Positions 23,894-33,011 of a stretch of DNA of 64,000 bases are shown piece by piece. The notes under the pieces were generated by a model. That model did no database searches and was not told where the DNA came from. It saw only the letters and a list, made by a program, of their open reading frames with translations. The position numbers were made by a program, and so were the translations under genes. How positions within the stretch are numbered: the first letter of the stretch is position 1; each line of letters begins with the position of its first letter. Source of the stretch: Tenacibaculum sp. MAR_2010_89 (lineage in GTDB: Bacteria; Bacteroidota; Bacteroidia; Flavobacteriales; Flavobacteriaceae); the NCBI RefSeq assembly GCF_900105985.1, contig NZ_FNUB01000005.1:62001-126000 (forward strand). The letters run 5' to 3'.

Positions 23894-26494
23894 TTAAAAC
23901 TTAAATGTTAGTCCCGCTTTAAAAGAGGTACCGTTAAAACCAAACTGGTTAACTTCCCATGGATATCTAAATCTTCCTCCTAAATCGGTAACTGGATCCC
24001 CTTTCGGATCAATTTCATCTGGAAAAACATCAAATAAATTATTTACTTGTGCTCTGAAAGAAATCTTATCAGTAAAGTCATATGCTACTGATAAATCAGT
24101 AACTACCTTACCACCAAACGTCTGATCTTTAAAAGAATCAGAAGCATGCCTCCAAGTAACTTCTCCAAAATATGTATTATTTAAATTTGCTGTAAAATCT
24201 CCAATTTTATAATCTGCTCCAAATAAAAATTTCATATTTGGTCTAGCACTTGTAATTCTAGACTGCTCTTTTCTATTGAAAATTTTATTTTTATAGTTAT
24301 TCAGTTTAGTTGGTGTTTTTACTTCTCCTTCTAAATTAGTTTTATTTACATTTAAACCTGCATTTAATCCTAATTTACCAGAAGCAAAATTTATATTTTT
24401 ATGGCGCAATGTAAAGTCATACCCTTGAGTTATTGTACTAGCTGCATTAATAAAGAACTTAATACTTGTTACATTATTCGCAGTTAATATTTGCTGAACA
24501 TCAGCATTTGGATTTCCATTATCGTCTGTACCGTTAATTTCACCAGTAAATAATACTCTATCATCAACTCTAACATTATAATAATCAAATGATATGGTAA
24601 AATCTCTTGATGCTTTAACTGTTAAACCTGCAGATATATTTTTTGAAGTTTCTGCAAATAATGAAGCAACTCCTAAATCTTTAATTACTGGACTCACATT
24701 GTTAAATGTACCTTGATTAGAAATAGTACCTCCAGAAACTAAAGTTTGAACATTACTCAAATACACTTGGTGTAAAGACGGTGCCCTAAAACCTGTACTA
24801 TAAGACGCTCTTAAAACTCCAGCCTCACCTATTTTGTATCTTGAGTTTATTTTCCAAGAAGTATTTCCTCCAAAATCAGAATAGTTTTCATAACGTGCTG
24901 CTCCACCAATTAAAAAATTATCGTTAACATCCCAATCAAGCGTAGCATAAGCACCTACATTTACTCTTGTTTCATTCAAAGCATTCCCTGGCTGTAACCC
25001 TGGAAAAGACTGTGCTCCTCCATTTACATATGATTCTTGTTGTCCAGCAGTAACTTCAAAGCGTTCTTGACGACCTTCAACCCCTAAACCAATACTTACT
25101 TCTCCAAAAGATCTATTTACATCAAAATTACCAATTATATTACTAAATGCATAAGCACCAGCATCAAAGCTAGTAGGACTATTTCCTCCTAAACTAGGGT
25201 TTATTGTGTTCCCTATTGTATAATCAACAGAATTACCTCCATAGGTAGCACTCAAATCTGCATTAAAACCACCAAGTTTAAATCTACTACCTGCAGTAAA
25301 TAAGATATCTTTTATATTAGTTTCAAAAGTAGGCTGAAAACCATTATAAGTTTGACCTGAAGGTGTTAACAACCCAAAATCATCAGTAATCCAATAAGGT
25401 GGTCTGTACAAAGCAAAACTTTTTCCTTTTCTTAAATTACCACCACCAAAAGCATATATAACTGTATCATCATTTAACGGATACTCTGCATTTATATATA
25501 AATCTCCTTTTTTCATCTCTGGTTGTCCAACAATCATTCCTAAACCAGGATTATCTTTAGTCCATTGATTATTTACACCAAATAAATCATCTTTTCCAGG
25601 TTGTCCTGCTCTATTAGTATAATCTTGATAACCAAAACCAAGAGTTGCATTTAGAAAACCTCCATTACCAAATGTAAGTGTATGATTTACATCTGCATCC
25701 ATATTAAATCCATCACCTCTTGAAGTAACTCCTGAATTAATATTTACTTGTGTAAAATCTACATTTTTCTTTAATATTATATTTACAACACCCGCAACCG
25801 CATCAGATCCATACTGAGCAGAAGCTCCATCACGTAAAATTTCAACTCTTTCAATAGCTGCAGTTGGAATACTTTTCATGTCTGTTCCAACCTCACCTTT
25901 TCCTGGTGTATCATTTACATATACTAAGGCACTTTGATTTTTTCGCTTACCATTAACCAAAACTAACGTTCTACTTGGCCCTAACCCTCTTAAATCTGCA
26001 GGGTCAAAATGCGCAGTTGCATCTGAAATTGTTTGGTTAGTTGAGTTGTATGATGGTACAGTATAGGTTAACATTTGATCGATATTTGTTTGACCAGTAG
26101 CTTGTAATTCCCCTACAGAAATATTATCAATTGGCACAGCAGAATCTAGAATTGTTCTAGGCTTTGCTCTATTACCAGTTAAAACCACCTCGTCTAACAC
26201 ACCACTATCTTCTTTCATTACTATAGAAAGATTAGCAGCTCCATTTACATTTTTCTCAATAGTAGCATATCCCAATGAAGAAAACACAAGTACTGAAGGC
26301 ACTTTATTTAATTGAATTGTGAATTCACCATTATCATTAGTACTAACTCCATTTGTAGTACCTTTTTCTATAACATCTATAAAAGGAATACCTTGTCCAG
26401 TTTCATCTGTTACCTTACCTTTTACAGTTTGTGCAATCATAGAAGAAAAGCACAATAATGTAAAAATAGTAATCAGTTTAGTTATTTGTCTCAT
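23894..26494 (-). CDS. TonB-dependent outer-membrane receptor with carboxypeptidase-like domain
   Basis: 866 residues: signal peptide (MRQITKLITIFTLLCFSSMIAQ), a carboxypeptidase-regulatory-like domain (about 23-100), a TonB box-like stretch (VLDEVVLTGNRAKPRT), a plug domain (LLVNGKRKN, VNIILKKNV) and a barrel with a C-terminal FKAGLTFKF. It would take up a ligand across the outer membrane using TonB energy. There is no SusD gene next to it, so a polysaccharide system is less likely; the ligand is unknown. ATG 26494 is chosen because the residue before it (TTG or further) only adds two residues. It is divergent from moxR. Confidence 0.85.
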   Translation of the reverse strand: MRQITKLITIFTLLCFSSMIAQTVKGKVTDETGQGIPFIDVIEKGTTNGVSTNDNGEFTIQLNKVPSVLVFSSLGYATIEKNVNGAANLSIVMKEDSGVLDEVVLTGNRAKPRTILDSAVPIDNISVGELQATGQTNIDQMLTYTVPSYNSTNQTISDATAHFDPADLRGLGPSRTLVLVNGKRKNQSALVYVNDTPGKGEVGTDMKSIPTAAIERVEILRDGASAQYGSDAVAGVVNIILKKNVDFTQVNINSGVTSRGDGFNMDADVNHTLTFGNGGFLNATLGFGYQDYTNRAGQPGKDDLFGVNNQWTKDNPGLGMIVGQPEMKKGDLYINAEYPLNDDTVIYAFGGGNLRKGKSFALYRPPYWITDDFGLLTPSGQTYNGFQPTFETNIKDILFTAGSRFKLGGFNADLSATYGGNSVDYTIGNTINPSLGGNSPTSFDAGAYAFSNIIGNFDVNRSFGEVSIGLGVEGRQERFEVTAGQQESYVNGGAQSFPGLQPGNALNETRVNVGAYATLDWDVNDNFLIGGAARYENYSDFGGNTSWKINSRYKIGEAGVLRASYSTGFRAPSLHQVYLSNVQTLVSGGTISNQGTFNNVSPVIKDLGVASLFAETSKNISAGLTVKASRDFTISFDYYNVRVDDRVLFTGEINGTDDNGNPNADVQQILTANNVTSIKFFINAASTITQGYDFTLRHKNINFASGKLGLNAGLNVNKTNLEGEVKTPTKLNNYKNKIFNRKEQSRITSARPNMKFLFGADYKIGDFTANLNNTYFGEVTWRHASDSFKDQTFGGKVVTDLSVAYDFTDKISFRAQVNNLFDVFPDEIDPKGDPVTDLGGRFRYPWEVNQFGFNGTSFKAGLTFKF

Positions 26495-26535
26495 AATCAA
26501 CAGTTATTAAGTAATAATATTTTTAAGATAATTTT

Positions 26536-26686
26536 TTAACAAAATTAACCACTCATTAACAAAAGACTTAAATTTTAATTATATACTCTCTAAAAATCAT
26601 AAAATTTTATTTTTTTACAATTTTTATCACTTTTTTAGGTTTAACCATACTTTAACAATTGTTAAATTCATAATATTGTAGTTTTG
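26536..26686. promoter_or_regulatory. Divergent promoter region, TonB receptor and moxR
   Basis: Plus strand: TAGTTTTG (26679-26686), a TAnnTTTG match for moxR with TTG 17 bases upstream. Minus strand: TAATTTTG (26547-26540) for the receptor. The region also has TTAACAA at 26536 and 26556 and a perfect 16-base palindrome TTTAACAATTGTTAAA (26651-26666) that overlaps the moxR -33 position. Confidence 0.45.
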
Positions 26687-26719
26687 TTTCACAGAAAAGC
26701 TAATATAATTCAAACACAT

Positions 26720-27709
26720 ATGGATGTAGATGTACGAGTAATTAATGAAAAAATAGAGCAAGAGAGTGCTTTTGTAGATTTATTAACTACAGAAATGAAT
26801 AAAGTAATTGTTGGTCAAAAAGACATGATTGAACGATTACTTATTGGTCTTTTAGGTAATGGACACATTTTATTAGAAGGTGTTCCTGGTTTAGCTAAAA
26901 CACTTGCTATTAACACTCTTTCTAAAGCTGTTCAAGGTAGTTTTAGTCGTGTTCAGTTTACTCCTGACTTGCTTCCTGCTGATGTTGTAGGAACTATGAT
27001 ATACAATGTAAAAGAAAATGATTTCTCTATAAAGAAAGGACCAATTTTCGCCAACTTTGTATTAGCAGATGAAATTAACCGTGCTCCTGCAAAGGTGCAG
27101 TCTGCATTACTTGAAGCAATGCAAGAACGTCAAATTACAATTGGTGATGAGACTTTTAAACTTGACGAACCTTTTTTAGTAATGGCTACACAAAATCCAG
27201 TTGAGCAAGAAGGAACGTACCCTTTACCTGAAGCTCAAGTTGACCGTTTTATGCTTAAAACTGTAATTGATTATCCGAAATTACAAGACGAGCAATTAAT
27301 TTTACGTCAAAACTTAAGCGGTAATTACGAAAAAGTAAATCCAGTTGTATCAATTGATCAAATAATTAAAGCTCGTAAAGTAGTAAACGAGGTTTATATG
27401 GATGAAAAGATTGAAAAATATATTTTAGATATCGTTTTTGCAACTAGATACCCAGAAAAATACAATTTAGAAAAAATACAACCATTAATTAGTTTTGGTT
27501 CTTCCCCTAGAGGTAGTATTGCACTAGCAAAAGCTGCCAAATGTTATGCTTTTATAAAAAGAAGAGGTTATGTTATACCTGAAGACGTTAGAGCTATTGC
27601 TTATGATGTGTTAAGACATAGAATAGGAATAACATACGAAGCTGAAGCTGAAAACGTTTCATCTATAGATATTATTAACACAATTATTAACGAAATTCAA
27701 GTTCCATAA
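26720..27709 (+). CDS. MoxR family AAA+ ATPase
   Basis: 329 residues. Walker A is LLEGVPGLAKT (about 53-63), Walker B is FVLADEINRAP, sensor 1 lies in VMATQNP, and arginine fingers and a lid follow (SSPRGSIALAKAAK). MoxR proteins are chaperone-like ATPases that work with von Willebrand factor A (vWA) proteins. Here the following genes encode a DUF58 protein and the Bat proteins, the standard Bacteroidota set. ATG 26720 is chosen; the earlier TTG at 26684 lies inside the promoter element. Confidence 0.92.
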   Translation: MDVDVRVINEKIEQESAFVDLLTTEMNKVIVGQKDMIERLLIGLLGNGHILLEGVPGLAKTLAINTLSKAVQGSFSRVQFTPDLLPADVVGTMIYNVKENDFSIKKGPIFANFVLADEINRAPAKVQSALLEAMQERQITIGDETFKLDEPFLVMATQNPVEQEGTYPLPEAQVDRFMLKTVIDYPKLQDEQLILRQNLSGNYEKVNPVVSIDQIIKARKVVNEVYMDEKIEKYILDIVFATRYPEKYNLEKIQPLISFGSSPRGSIALAKAAKCYAFIKRRGYVIPEDVRAIAYDVLRHRIGITYEAEAENVSSIDIINTIINEIQVP

Positions 27710-27781
27710 TTTCCCAATTATATTTTAGCTAACCATACTCTAGTAAGAAAAAATATTAACCCCCTTAAATTATAGCTAGAA

Positions 27782-28111
27782 ATGACTTACAAATTAACAA
27801 CGTACAAAACATTAACAGGAACAAAAGAAATTTTAGAATTAAAAAAGAGAAAAAGAACTGAAGCCATTGTTTACAAAGACAACAAACCTGCTTTTCATAT
27901 AGACTGTTTTGATTTACAAACTGAATCAAATGTTATAATGAACAGTTTGGTACTTTGTCAGAAAAGAACCATTGGTGAGGTAGTTAAAGAAATTGCCAAA
28001 AAGAACAATGTAGATTTATCAATAAAAGAGGCTCCATTATTTTCAATTGAAAAATCATTTGAATTTAAAGAAGTAGAATTGCCTCCTTTACCTGAAAATT
28101 GGTTAAACTAA
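27782..28111 (+). CDS. Conserved-looking small protein between moxR and DUF58
   Basis: 109 residues, soluble, with no signal peptide or membrane segment, and no family that I recognise. It begins MTYKLTTYKTLTGTKEILELKKRKRTEAIVYKDN, has a Cys in FHIDCFDL and another in LVLCQKRT, and ends in an acidic, proline-rich tail (KEVELPPLPENWLN). It lies 72 bases after moxR and 3 bases before the DUF58 gene, both on the same strand, so it is almost surely translated from the same message. A role with the MoxR/DUF58 pair is possible, but no sequence feature shows it. Confidence 0.65.
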   Translation: MTYKLTTYKTLTGTKEILELKKRKRTEAIVYKDNKPAFHIDCFDLQTESNVIMNSLVLCQKRTIGEVVKEIAKKNNVDLSIKEAPLFSIEKSFEFKEVELPPLPENWLN

Positions 28112-28114
28112 TTA

Positions 28115-28981
28115 ATGGATACAAAAGAGTTACTTAAAAAAGTTCGTAAAATAGAAATTAAGACACGTAGATTGTCTAATCATATTTTTGGAGGAGAATA
28201 CCACTCAACCTTTAAGGGGCGTGGTATGACCTTCTCTGAAGTTAGACAATACCAATATGGTGATGATATTCGTGCTATTGATTGGAATGTTACTGCAAGG
28301 TACAACGAACCTTATATTAAAGTATTTGAAGAAGAACGAGAATTAACCATGATGTTAATGGTTGATATTTCTGGTTCTGAATTTTTTGGTACTAACCAAC
28401 AATTTAAAAAAGACACAATTACTGAGATAGCAGCTACTCTTGCTTTCTCAGCTATTCAAAATAATGATAAAGTAGGCTTAATTTTATTTTCTGATCAAGT
28501 AGAATTATTTATTCCTCCTAAAAAAGGAAAAACTCATGTATTACGAATCATTAGAGAACTCATAGAGTTTGAACCCAAAAGCAAAGAAACTAGTATTGAC
28601 GAGGCATTAAAGTTCTTATCGAACATTATGAAGAAAAAAGCTATTGTTTTTATGCTTTCTGACTTTTTAGATGAAGGGTACGAACGTACTCTTAAAATAG
28701 CTGGTAATAAACACGATGTTACTGGTATTAAAGTATATGACAAACATGATCAAGAAATTCCAAATCTTGGAATGGTACCAATGATGGATGCTGAAACTGG
28801 CAACATACAACTTGTTAATACAAGTTCTTCATCAGTTAGGTCTCTATACAAAGCTAATGCATTACGATTAGCTGATTATTTTAAAACTACATTTAGAAAA
28901 AGTGGCGCAGGTATTATAAATATTAGAGCTGATGAAAGCTATGTTAAAAAACTATTAGCCTATTTTAAACAAAAAGGATAA
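28115..28981 (+). CDS. DUF58 domain protein (vWA-like), moxR/bat operon
   Basis: 288 residues. The DUF58 signature is FKGRGMTFSEVRQYQYGDDIRAIDWNVTAR (about 30-60), and a vWA-like core carries a MIDAS-type MVDISGS. Members act with MoxR ATPases in Bacteroidota and in aerotolerance clusters. No membrane segment is present, so it is cytoplasmic, unlike BatA and BatB. It follows the small unknown gene by three bases and precedes the BatD-like gene by 23. Confidence 0.9.
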   Translation: MDTKELLKKVRKIEIKTRRLSNHIFGGEYHSTFKGRGMTFSEVRQYQYGDDIRAIDWNVTARYNEPYIKVFEEERELTMMLMVDISGSEFFGTNQQFKKDTITEIAATLAFSAIQNNDKVGLILFSDQVELFIPPKKGKTHVLRIIRELIEFEPKSKETSIDEALKFLSNIMKKKAIVFMLSDFLDEGYERTLKIAGNKHDVTGIKVYDKHDQEIPNLGMVPMMDAETGNIQLVNTSSSSVRSLYKANALRLADYFKTTFRKSGAGIINIRADESYVKKLLAYFKQKG

Positions 28982-29004
28982 TTGTCAAAAAATGACACTG
29001 AACA

Positions 29005-30093
29005 ATGAAGCATAAATTATTTTACATATTTTTCTTACTTACGCTATCTATTAGTTATGCTCAATCTTCAATGGTTAAAATTGAAGCAGATACTACTAAC
29101 ATACGAATTGGAGAACAATTTGAATATAAAATAACTATTAGTGAAACAGAAAATGTTATTATTCCTAAGCTAGGAAATTTAAAAGGCCTAGAGGTAATTG
29201 ACTCCTTAAAGATAGATACGATTAATAGTAAACTTATTAAAAAATATAAGTTAACTGGTTTTGATAGTGGTGCATTTTACATTCCAAGACAACAAATATT
29301 TATCAAAAATCAAGCTTATTTAACAGATAGTTTATTAATAAATGTTACTACAGTAGCTATTGATACTACAAAAATTAAAAAGTTTCCTATAAAAGGTATT
29401 AAAGGAGAACCTTATCAATTTGATGATTTTAAAATTTATGTTTATTGGGCTTTAGCTATATTATTAATAGCTATTTCAACTTTATATTTTGCTTTAAAAA
29501 GGTCAGACAATAGTACATCAAAAACATTAATTCCTAAACTAGCACCTTATCAGGAAGCCCTAAGAAACTTAAAACTACTTGATGAAAAGTTACTATGGCA
29601 AAACAACAAAACAAAAGCTTATTATAGTGAGTTAACTGATATTGTTAGAAACTATATTGAGAGAGAATTAAATGTACCTGCCCTAGAACAAACAACAAAT
29701 GAACTGGTAGAAAGTTTAATAGATTTCAGTAACTCAAAATCTATTGTAACAGATAAAGAAACTATAAAAAAGTTAAAGAATCTTTTACAACAATCAGACC
29801 TTGTAAAATTTGCAAAGTCGAAACCAATGGCTCATGAAATTGAAGCCGACAGAAACACAACTACACATATTATTAACAATCTGAAACCTTCTACTACAGA
29901 AGAAAACACAGAAACTAGTTATAGCAAACCTGTAGTTATTGTTCAAAAACCCGAAATCAAGAATCCTAACACAATTACCAAACTATTATTAATTACAGTA
30001 ACACTTCTTATTGTTACATTAATTTCATTTGGAATTTATAAAGCAATCTCATTGTCTAACTCTATAAAACAACCAGTAGAAAATGTTCAATAA
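29005..30093 (+). CDS. BatD-like membrane protein (short form)
   Basis: 362 residues: a signal peptide (MKHKLFYIFFLLTLSISYAQ), a beta-rich periplasmic part (to about 140) with the BatD-type start (SMVKIEADTTNIRIGEQFEYKITIS), a membrane segment (about 148-168), a helical cytoplasmic region with NYIERELNVPALEQTTNE (which resembles the end of BatD proteins), and a last hydrophobic segment (about 325-345). It is shorter than the true BatD at 33012 and lies before BatA; such an extra BatD relative is usual in Flavobacteriaceae. It overlaps the BatA start by 11 bases. Confidence 0.75.
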   Translation: MKHKLFYIFFLLTLSISYAQSSMVKIEADTTNIRIGEQFEYKITISETENVIIPKLGNLKGLEVIDSLKIDTINSKLIKKYKLTGFDSGAFYIPRQQIFIKNQAYLTDSLLINVTTVAIDTTKIKKFPIKGIKGEPYQFDDFKIYVYWALAILLIAISTLYFALKRSDNSTSKTLIPKLAPYQEALRNLKLLDEKLLWQNNKTKAYYSELTDIVRNYIERELNVPALEQTTNELVESLIDFSNSKSIVTDKETIKKLKNLLQQSDLVKFAKSKPMAHEIEADRNTTTHIINNLKPSTTEENTETSYSKPVVIVQKPEIKNPNTITKLLLITVTLLIVTLISFGIYKAISLSNSIKQPVENVQ

Positions 30094-31087
30094 TTTTGAA
30101 TTTCATAGTCCAGAATTTTTATGGCTACTGTTGTTAATTCCATTATTAGCTCTATGGAATTTTTTTACAAGAAAAAAAGACAGTGCTAAATTAAAAATAG
30201 CAAGTATAAAAGGGTTTAATGTAAAAAGTTCTTTTTTACCTAAATTAAAACCAATAGTATATGCATTAAGACTTTTTGCATTAGCCTCTATTATTATAGC
30301 TTTAGCTAGACCCAGAAATGTTTCCATAAGTAAGAAAACAAAATCAAATAGAGGTATTGATATTGTTATGGCGATTGATGTTTCTGCTAGTATGCTAGCC
30401 AAGGATTTAAAGCCAAACCGTTTGGAAGCCTTGAAAAGAGTTGCTACTGATTTTGTAAACAGAAGACCAAATGATCGAATAGGAATTGTTGTTTATGCAG
30501 GTGAAAGTTTCACTCAAACTCCAATAACAAGTGATAAATCGATAGTTAAAAGAACTATTTCAGAAATTAAATGGGGACAACTAGAAGGAGGAACTGCTAT
30601 TGGAATGGGACTTGGATCAGCCGTGAATAGGTTAAAAGAAAGTAAAGCTAAAAGTAAAGTTATTATTTTACTTACCGACGGAGTAAATAATGCTGGCTTT
30701 GTAGATCCAAAAACTGCTACAGAACTAGCGAAAGGAAATAATATTAAAGTATACACCATAGGTATTGGAACTAATGGAATGGCTGCTTTTCCTTGGGCTA
30801 AAGACCCAAGAACTGGTCAAATAACTTTTAAAAATCAGCAAGTAGAAATTGACGAAACACTACTAAAGCACATAGCCAAAGAAACAGAAGGGAAATACTT
30901 TAGAGCAACTAACAACACAAAATTAAAAGCAATCTATGATGAAATAGATAAACTTGAAAAGACAAAAATAGAAGAATTTAAATACTATAATTACACTGAG
31001 AAATATCGCTTTTGGGTATTCTTAGGAGGATTATTACTAGTATTCGAATTTCTATTAAAAAACACAATTTTTAAAAGCTTTATATAA
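30083..31087 (+). CDS. batA: vWA domain membrane protein BatA
   Basis: 334 residues: two N-terminal membrane segments (about 11-28 and 52-72), a vWA domain with the MIDAS motif DVSAS (about 100-104) and the later Thr and Asp positions (TPITSDK, LLTDGVNNAG), and a C-terminal membrane segment (about 310-328). BatA acts with BatB-BatE in aerotolerance in Bacteroides fragilis, where the role is linked to the periplasm, though the mechanism is not known. Overlap with the upstream gene indicates translational coupling. Confidence 0.88.
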   Translation: MFNNFEFHSPEFLWLLLLIPLLALWNFFTRKKDSAKLKIASIKGFNVKSSFLPKLKPIVYALRLFALASIIIALARPRNVSISKKTKSNRGIDIVMAIDVSASMLAKDLKPNRLEALKRVATDFVNRRPNDRIGIVVYAGESFTQTPITSDKSIVKRTISEIKWGQLEGGTAIGMGLGSAVNRLKESKAKSKVIILLTDGVNNAGFVDPKTATELAKGNNIKVYTIGIGTNGMAAFPWAKDPRTGQITFKNQQVEIDETLLKHIAKETEGKYFRATNNTKLKAIYDEIDKLEKTKIEEFKYYNYTEKYRFWVFLGGLLLVFEFLLKNTIFKSFI

Positions 31088-31100
31088 TTACCCTATAATT

Positions 31101-32144
31101 ATGTATAAAATAGAAGAACCTATATATTTTTACTTTTTTGCAATTATTCCAATAATAATTGTCTTTTTTCTACTGGTTTTATGGTGGAAAAAAAGAACGC
31201 AAAAAAAATTTTCTTCTCCTGAATTACTTGCAAAGCTTGCTCCAAACTCTTCACGTTTTAAATCTATATTAAAACTAATATTTTTTTTAATAGGTATTTC
31301 TTTATTAATTATCTCTTTAACAAACCCAAAAATGGGTACTAAACTTAAAACAGTTAAGAGAGAAGGAGTTGATGTGGTATTTGCATTAGATGTTTCTAAA
31401 AGTATGCTTGCTGAAGATATAGCTCCTAATCGACTAGAAAAATCAAAACAAATAATATCAAAAATAATAGATAAGTTAGGAAGTGATAGAGTGGGTATAA
31501 TAATTTATGCGGGGAATTCTTACCCTCTTTTACCCATCACTACTGATCATGCTGCTGGTAAAATGTTTTTACAAAACGCAAACCCAGATATGGTTTCAAG
31601 CCAAGGAACAGCAATTAATGAAGCCTTGAACCTAGCCAAAACATACTATAATAACGACGAGCAAACTAATCGTTTTTTAATTATTATTTCTGATGGTGAA
31701 GATCATCAGGAAGAAACTAAGCAAATAGCTCAGAATATAGCCAATGAAGGTGTAAAAGTTTACACCGTTGGTGTTGGTACTGAAAAAGGTGGACCAATTC
31801 CAATAAAATTAAATGGCTCACTTATTGGTTATAAGAAGGATAGAAAAGGGGAAACCGTTATTACACAAAGAAAAGCAACTATATTACAAGAAATTGCTGA
31901 TATAGCTAATGGAAGTTATATTGATGGTAACAAAACCGATAAACCTGTAAATTCTATTGCAGACATTATTGCAAATGCACAAAAAAGTGAATTTGAAACT
32001 AAGCAATTTTCTGATTACAAAGATCAATTTCAATGGTTTTTAGGTATTGGTTTATTATTTTTAATTCTTGACATCTTTTTATTTGATAGAAAGACAAAAT
32101 GGTTAAAGAAAATAGATTTATTTAATGAAGAAGTTAAAAAATAA
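31101..32144 (+). CDS. batB: vWA domain membrane protein BatB
   Basis: 347 residues with the same layout as BatA: two N-terminal membrane segments (about 8-28 and 55-75), a vWA domain with DVSKS (about 97-101), LLPITTDHA and IISDGEDHQ, and a C-terminal membrane segment (about 310-328). It is the second vWA protein of the Bat system. The start of batC lies 20 bases before its stop. Confidence 0.88.
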   Translation: MYKIEEPIYFYFFAIIPIIIVFFLLVLWWKKRTQKKFSSPELLAKLAPNSSRFKSILKLIFFLIGISLLIISLTNPKMGTKLKTVKREGVDVVFALDVSKSMLAEDIAPNRLEKSKQIISKIIDKLGSDRVGIIIYAGNSYPLLPITTDHAAGKMFLQNANPDMVSSQGTAINEALNLAKTYYNNDEQTNRFLIIISDGEDHQEETKQIAQNIANEGVKVYTVGVGTEKGGPIPIKLNGSLIGYKKDRKGETVITQRKATILQEIADIANGSYIDGNKTDKPVNSIADIIANAQKSEFETKQFSDYKDQFQWFLGIGLLFLILDIFLFDRKTKWLKKIDLFNEEVKK

Positions 32145-32952
32145 AAAGGTGAACAATTTAATAAAAATACTATTCAGCTTGTTTTTTATAACTATTTCAA
32201 CAATAGTTAATGCACAACAAGACACTTTACAACTTCAAAGAGAAGCTCGTTCTTTAGTTCGTCAAGGAAACAAACTTTATAACAAACAAAAATTTGACGA
32301 GGCTTCAATTGCCTATAGAAAATCTTTAAGCAAAAACAGTAAGTACGATAAAGCTAGCTATAACTTTGGCAATACTTTATATCAAAGTAAAAAATATAAA
32401 GAGGCAGTTTCACAATTTGAATTAACAGCAAAAACTACAAAAAATAAAATTTCAAAAGCAGAGGCTTACCATAACATTGGTAACTCTATGATGGAACAAA
32501 AGCAATATCAACAAGCAGTAGATGCTTACAAAAATTCTTTAAGAAATAACCCTAACGATGATGAAACACGTTATAATTTAGCTGTTGCTCAAAAAAAATT
32601 AAAAAAAGAGCAACAAAATAAAAAGAACGATAAGGATAAGAATAAAAAAAATAAAAAGGACAAGAAGGACAAAGACAAGAAGGATAAAAACAAAGACAAG
32701 AAAGAAGGAGACGATAAGGATAAAAAAGATGACAAAAAAGATCCTAAAAAGGATCAAAATAAAGATCAGCAAAACAAAAAAAATAAAGATAAAAAAGATA
32801 AGCAAAAGCAAAAACCCCAACAAGGTAAAATGACTCCTCAGCAAATGAAACAATTGCTAGAAAGTTTAAACAATGAGGAGAAGAAGACACAGAAAAAAAT
32901 GAATGTAAAAAAATCAAAAGGAAGAAAAGTTAAGCAAGAAAAGGACTGGTAA
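32125..32952 (+). CDS. batC: TPR protein BatC with Lys/Asp-rich tail
   Basis: 275 residues: a signal peptide (hydrophobic core ILFSLFFITISTIVNAQ) preceded by an unusually long basic n-region, TPR repeats (about 38-150: ARQGNKLYNKQKFDEASIAYRKSL, YNFGNTLYQSKKYKEAVSQFE, YHNIGNSMMEQKQYQQAVDAYK, NPNDDETRYNLAVAQ), then a 90-residue tail made almost entirely of Lys, Asp, Asn and Gln, and a last TPQQMKQLLESL helix. The start is ATG 32125, inside batB; a GTG at 32149, four bases after the batB stop, would give a more usual signal peptide. Part of the Bat complex. Confidence 0.85.
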   Translation: MKKLKNKKVNNLIKILFSLFFITISTIVNAQQDTLQLQREARSLVRQGNKLYNKQKFDEASIAYRKSLSKNSKYDKASYNFGNTLYQSKKYKEAVSQFELTAKTTKNKISKAEAYHNIGNSMMEQKQYQQAVDAYKNSLRNNPNDDETRYNLAVAQKKLKKEQQNKKNDKDKNKKNKKDKKDKDKKDKNKDKKEGDDKDKKDDKKDPKKDQNKDQQNKKNKDKKDKQKQKPQQGKMTPQQMKQLLESLNNEEKKTQKKMNVKKSKGRKVKQEKDW

Positions 32953-33011
32953 TCAAATGATAAGATTTTTTGTATTAAATAGTTAAAATATTATTTTTAC
33001 GCACATTAAAA

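Noticed and set aside
32599..32853. Minus-strand ORF of 84 codons, almost only hydrophobic residues
   Set aside because: It is the antisense shadow of the Lys/Asp-rich BatC tail, whose AAR/GAY codons read as Leu/Phe/Ile on the other strand.
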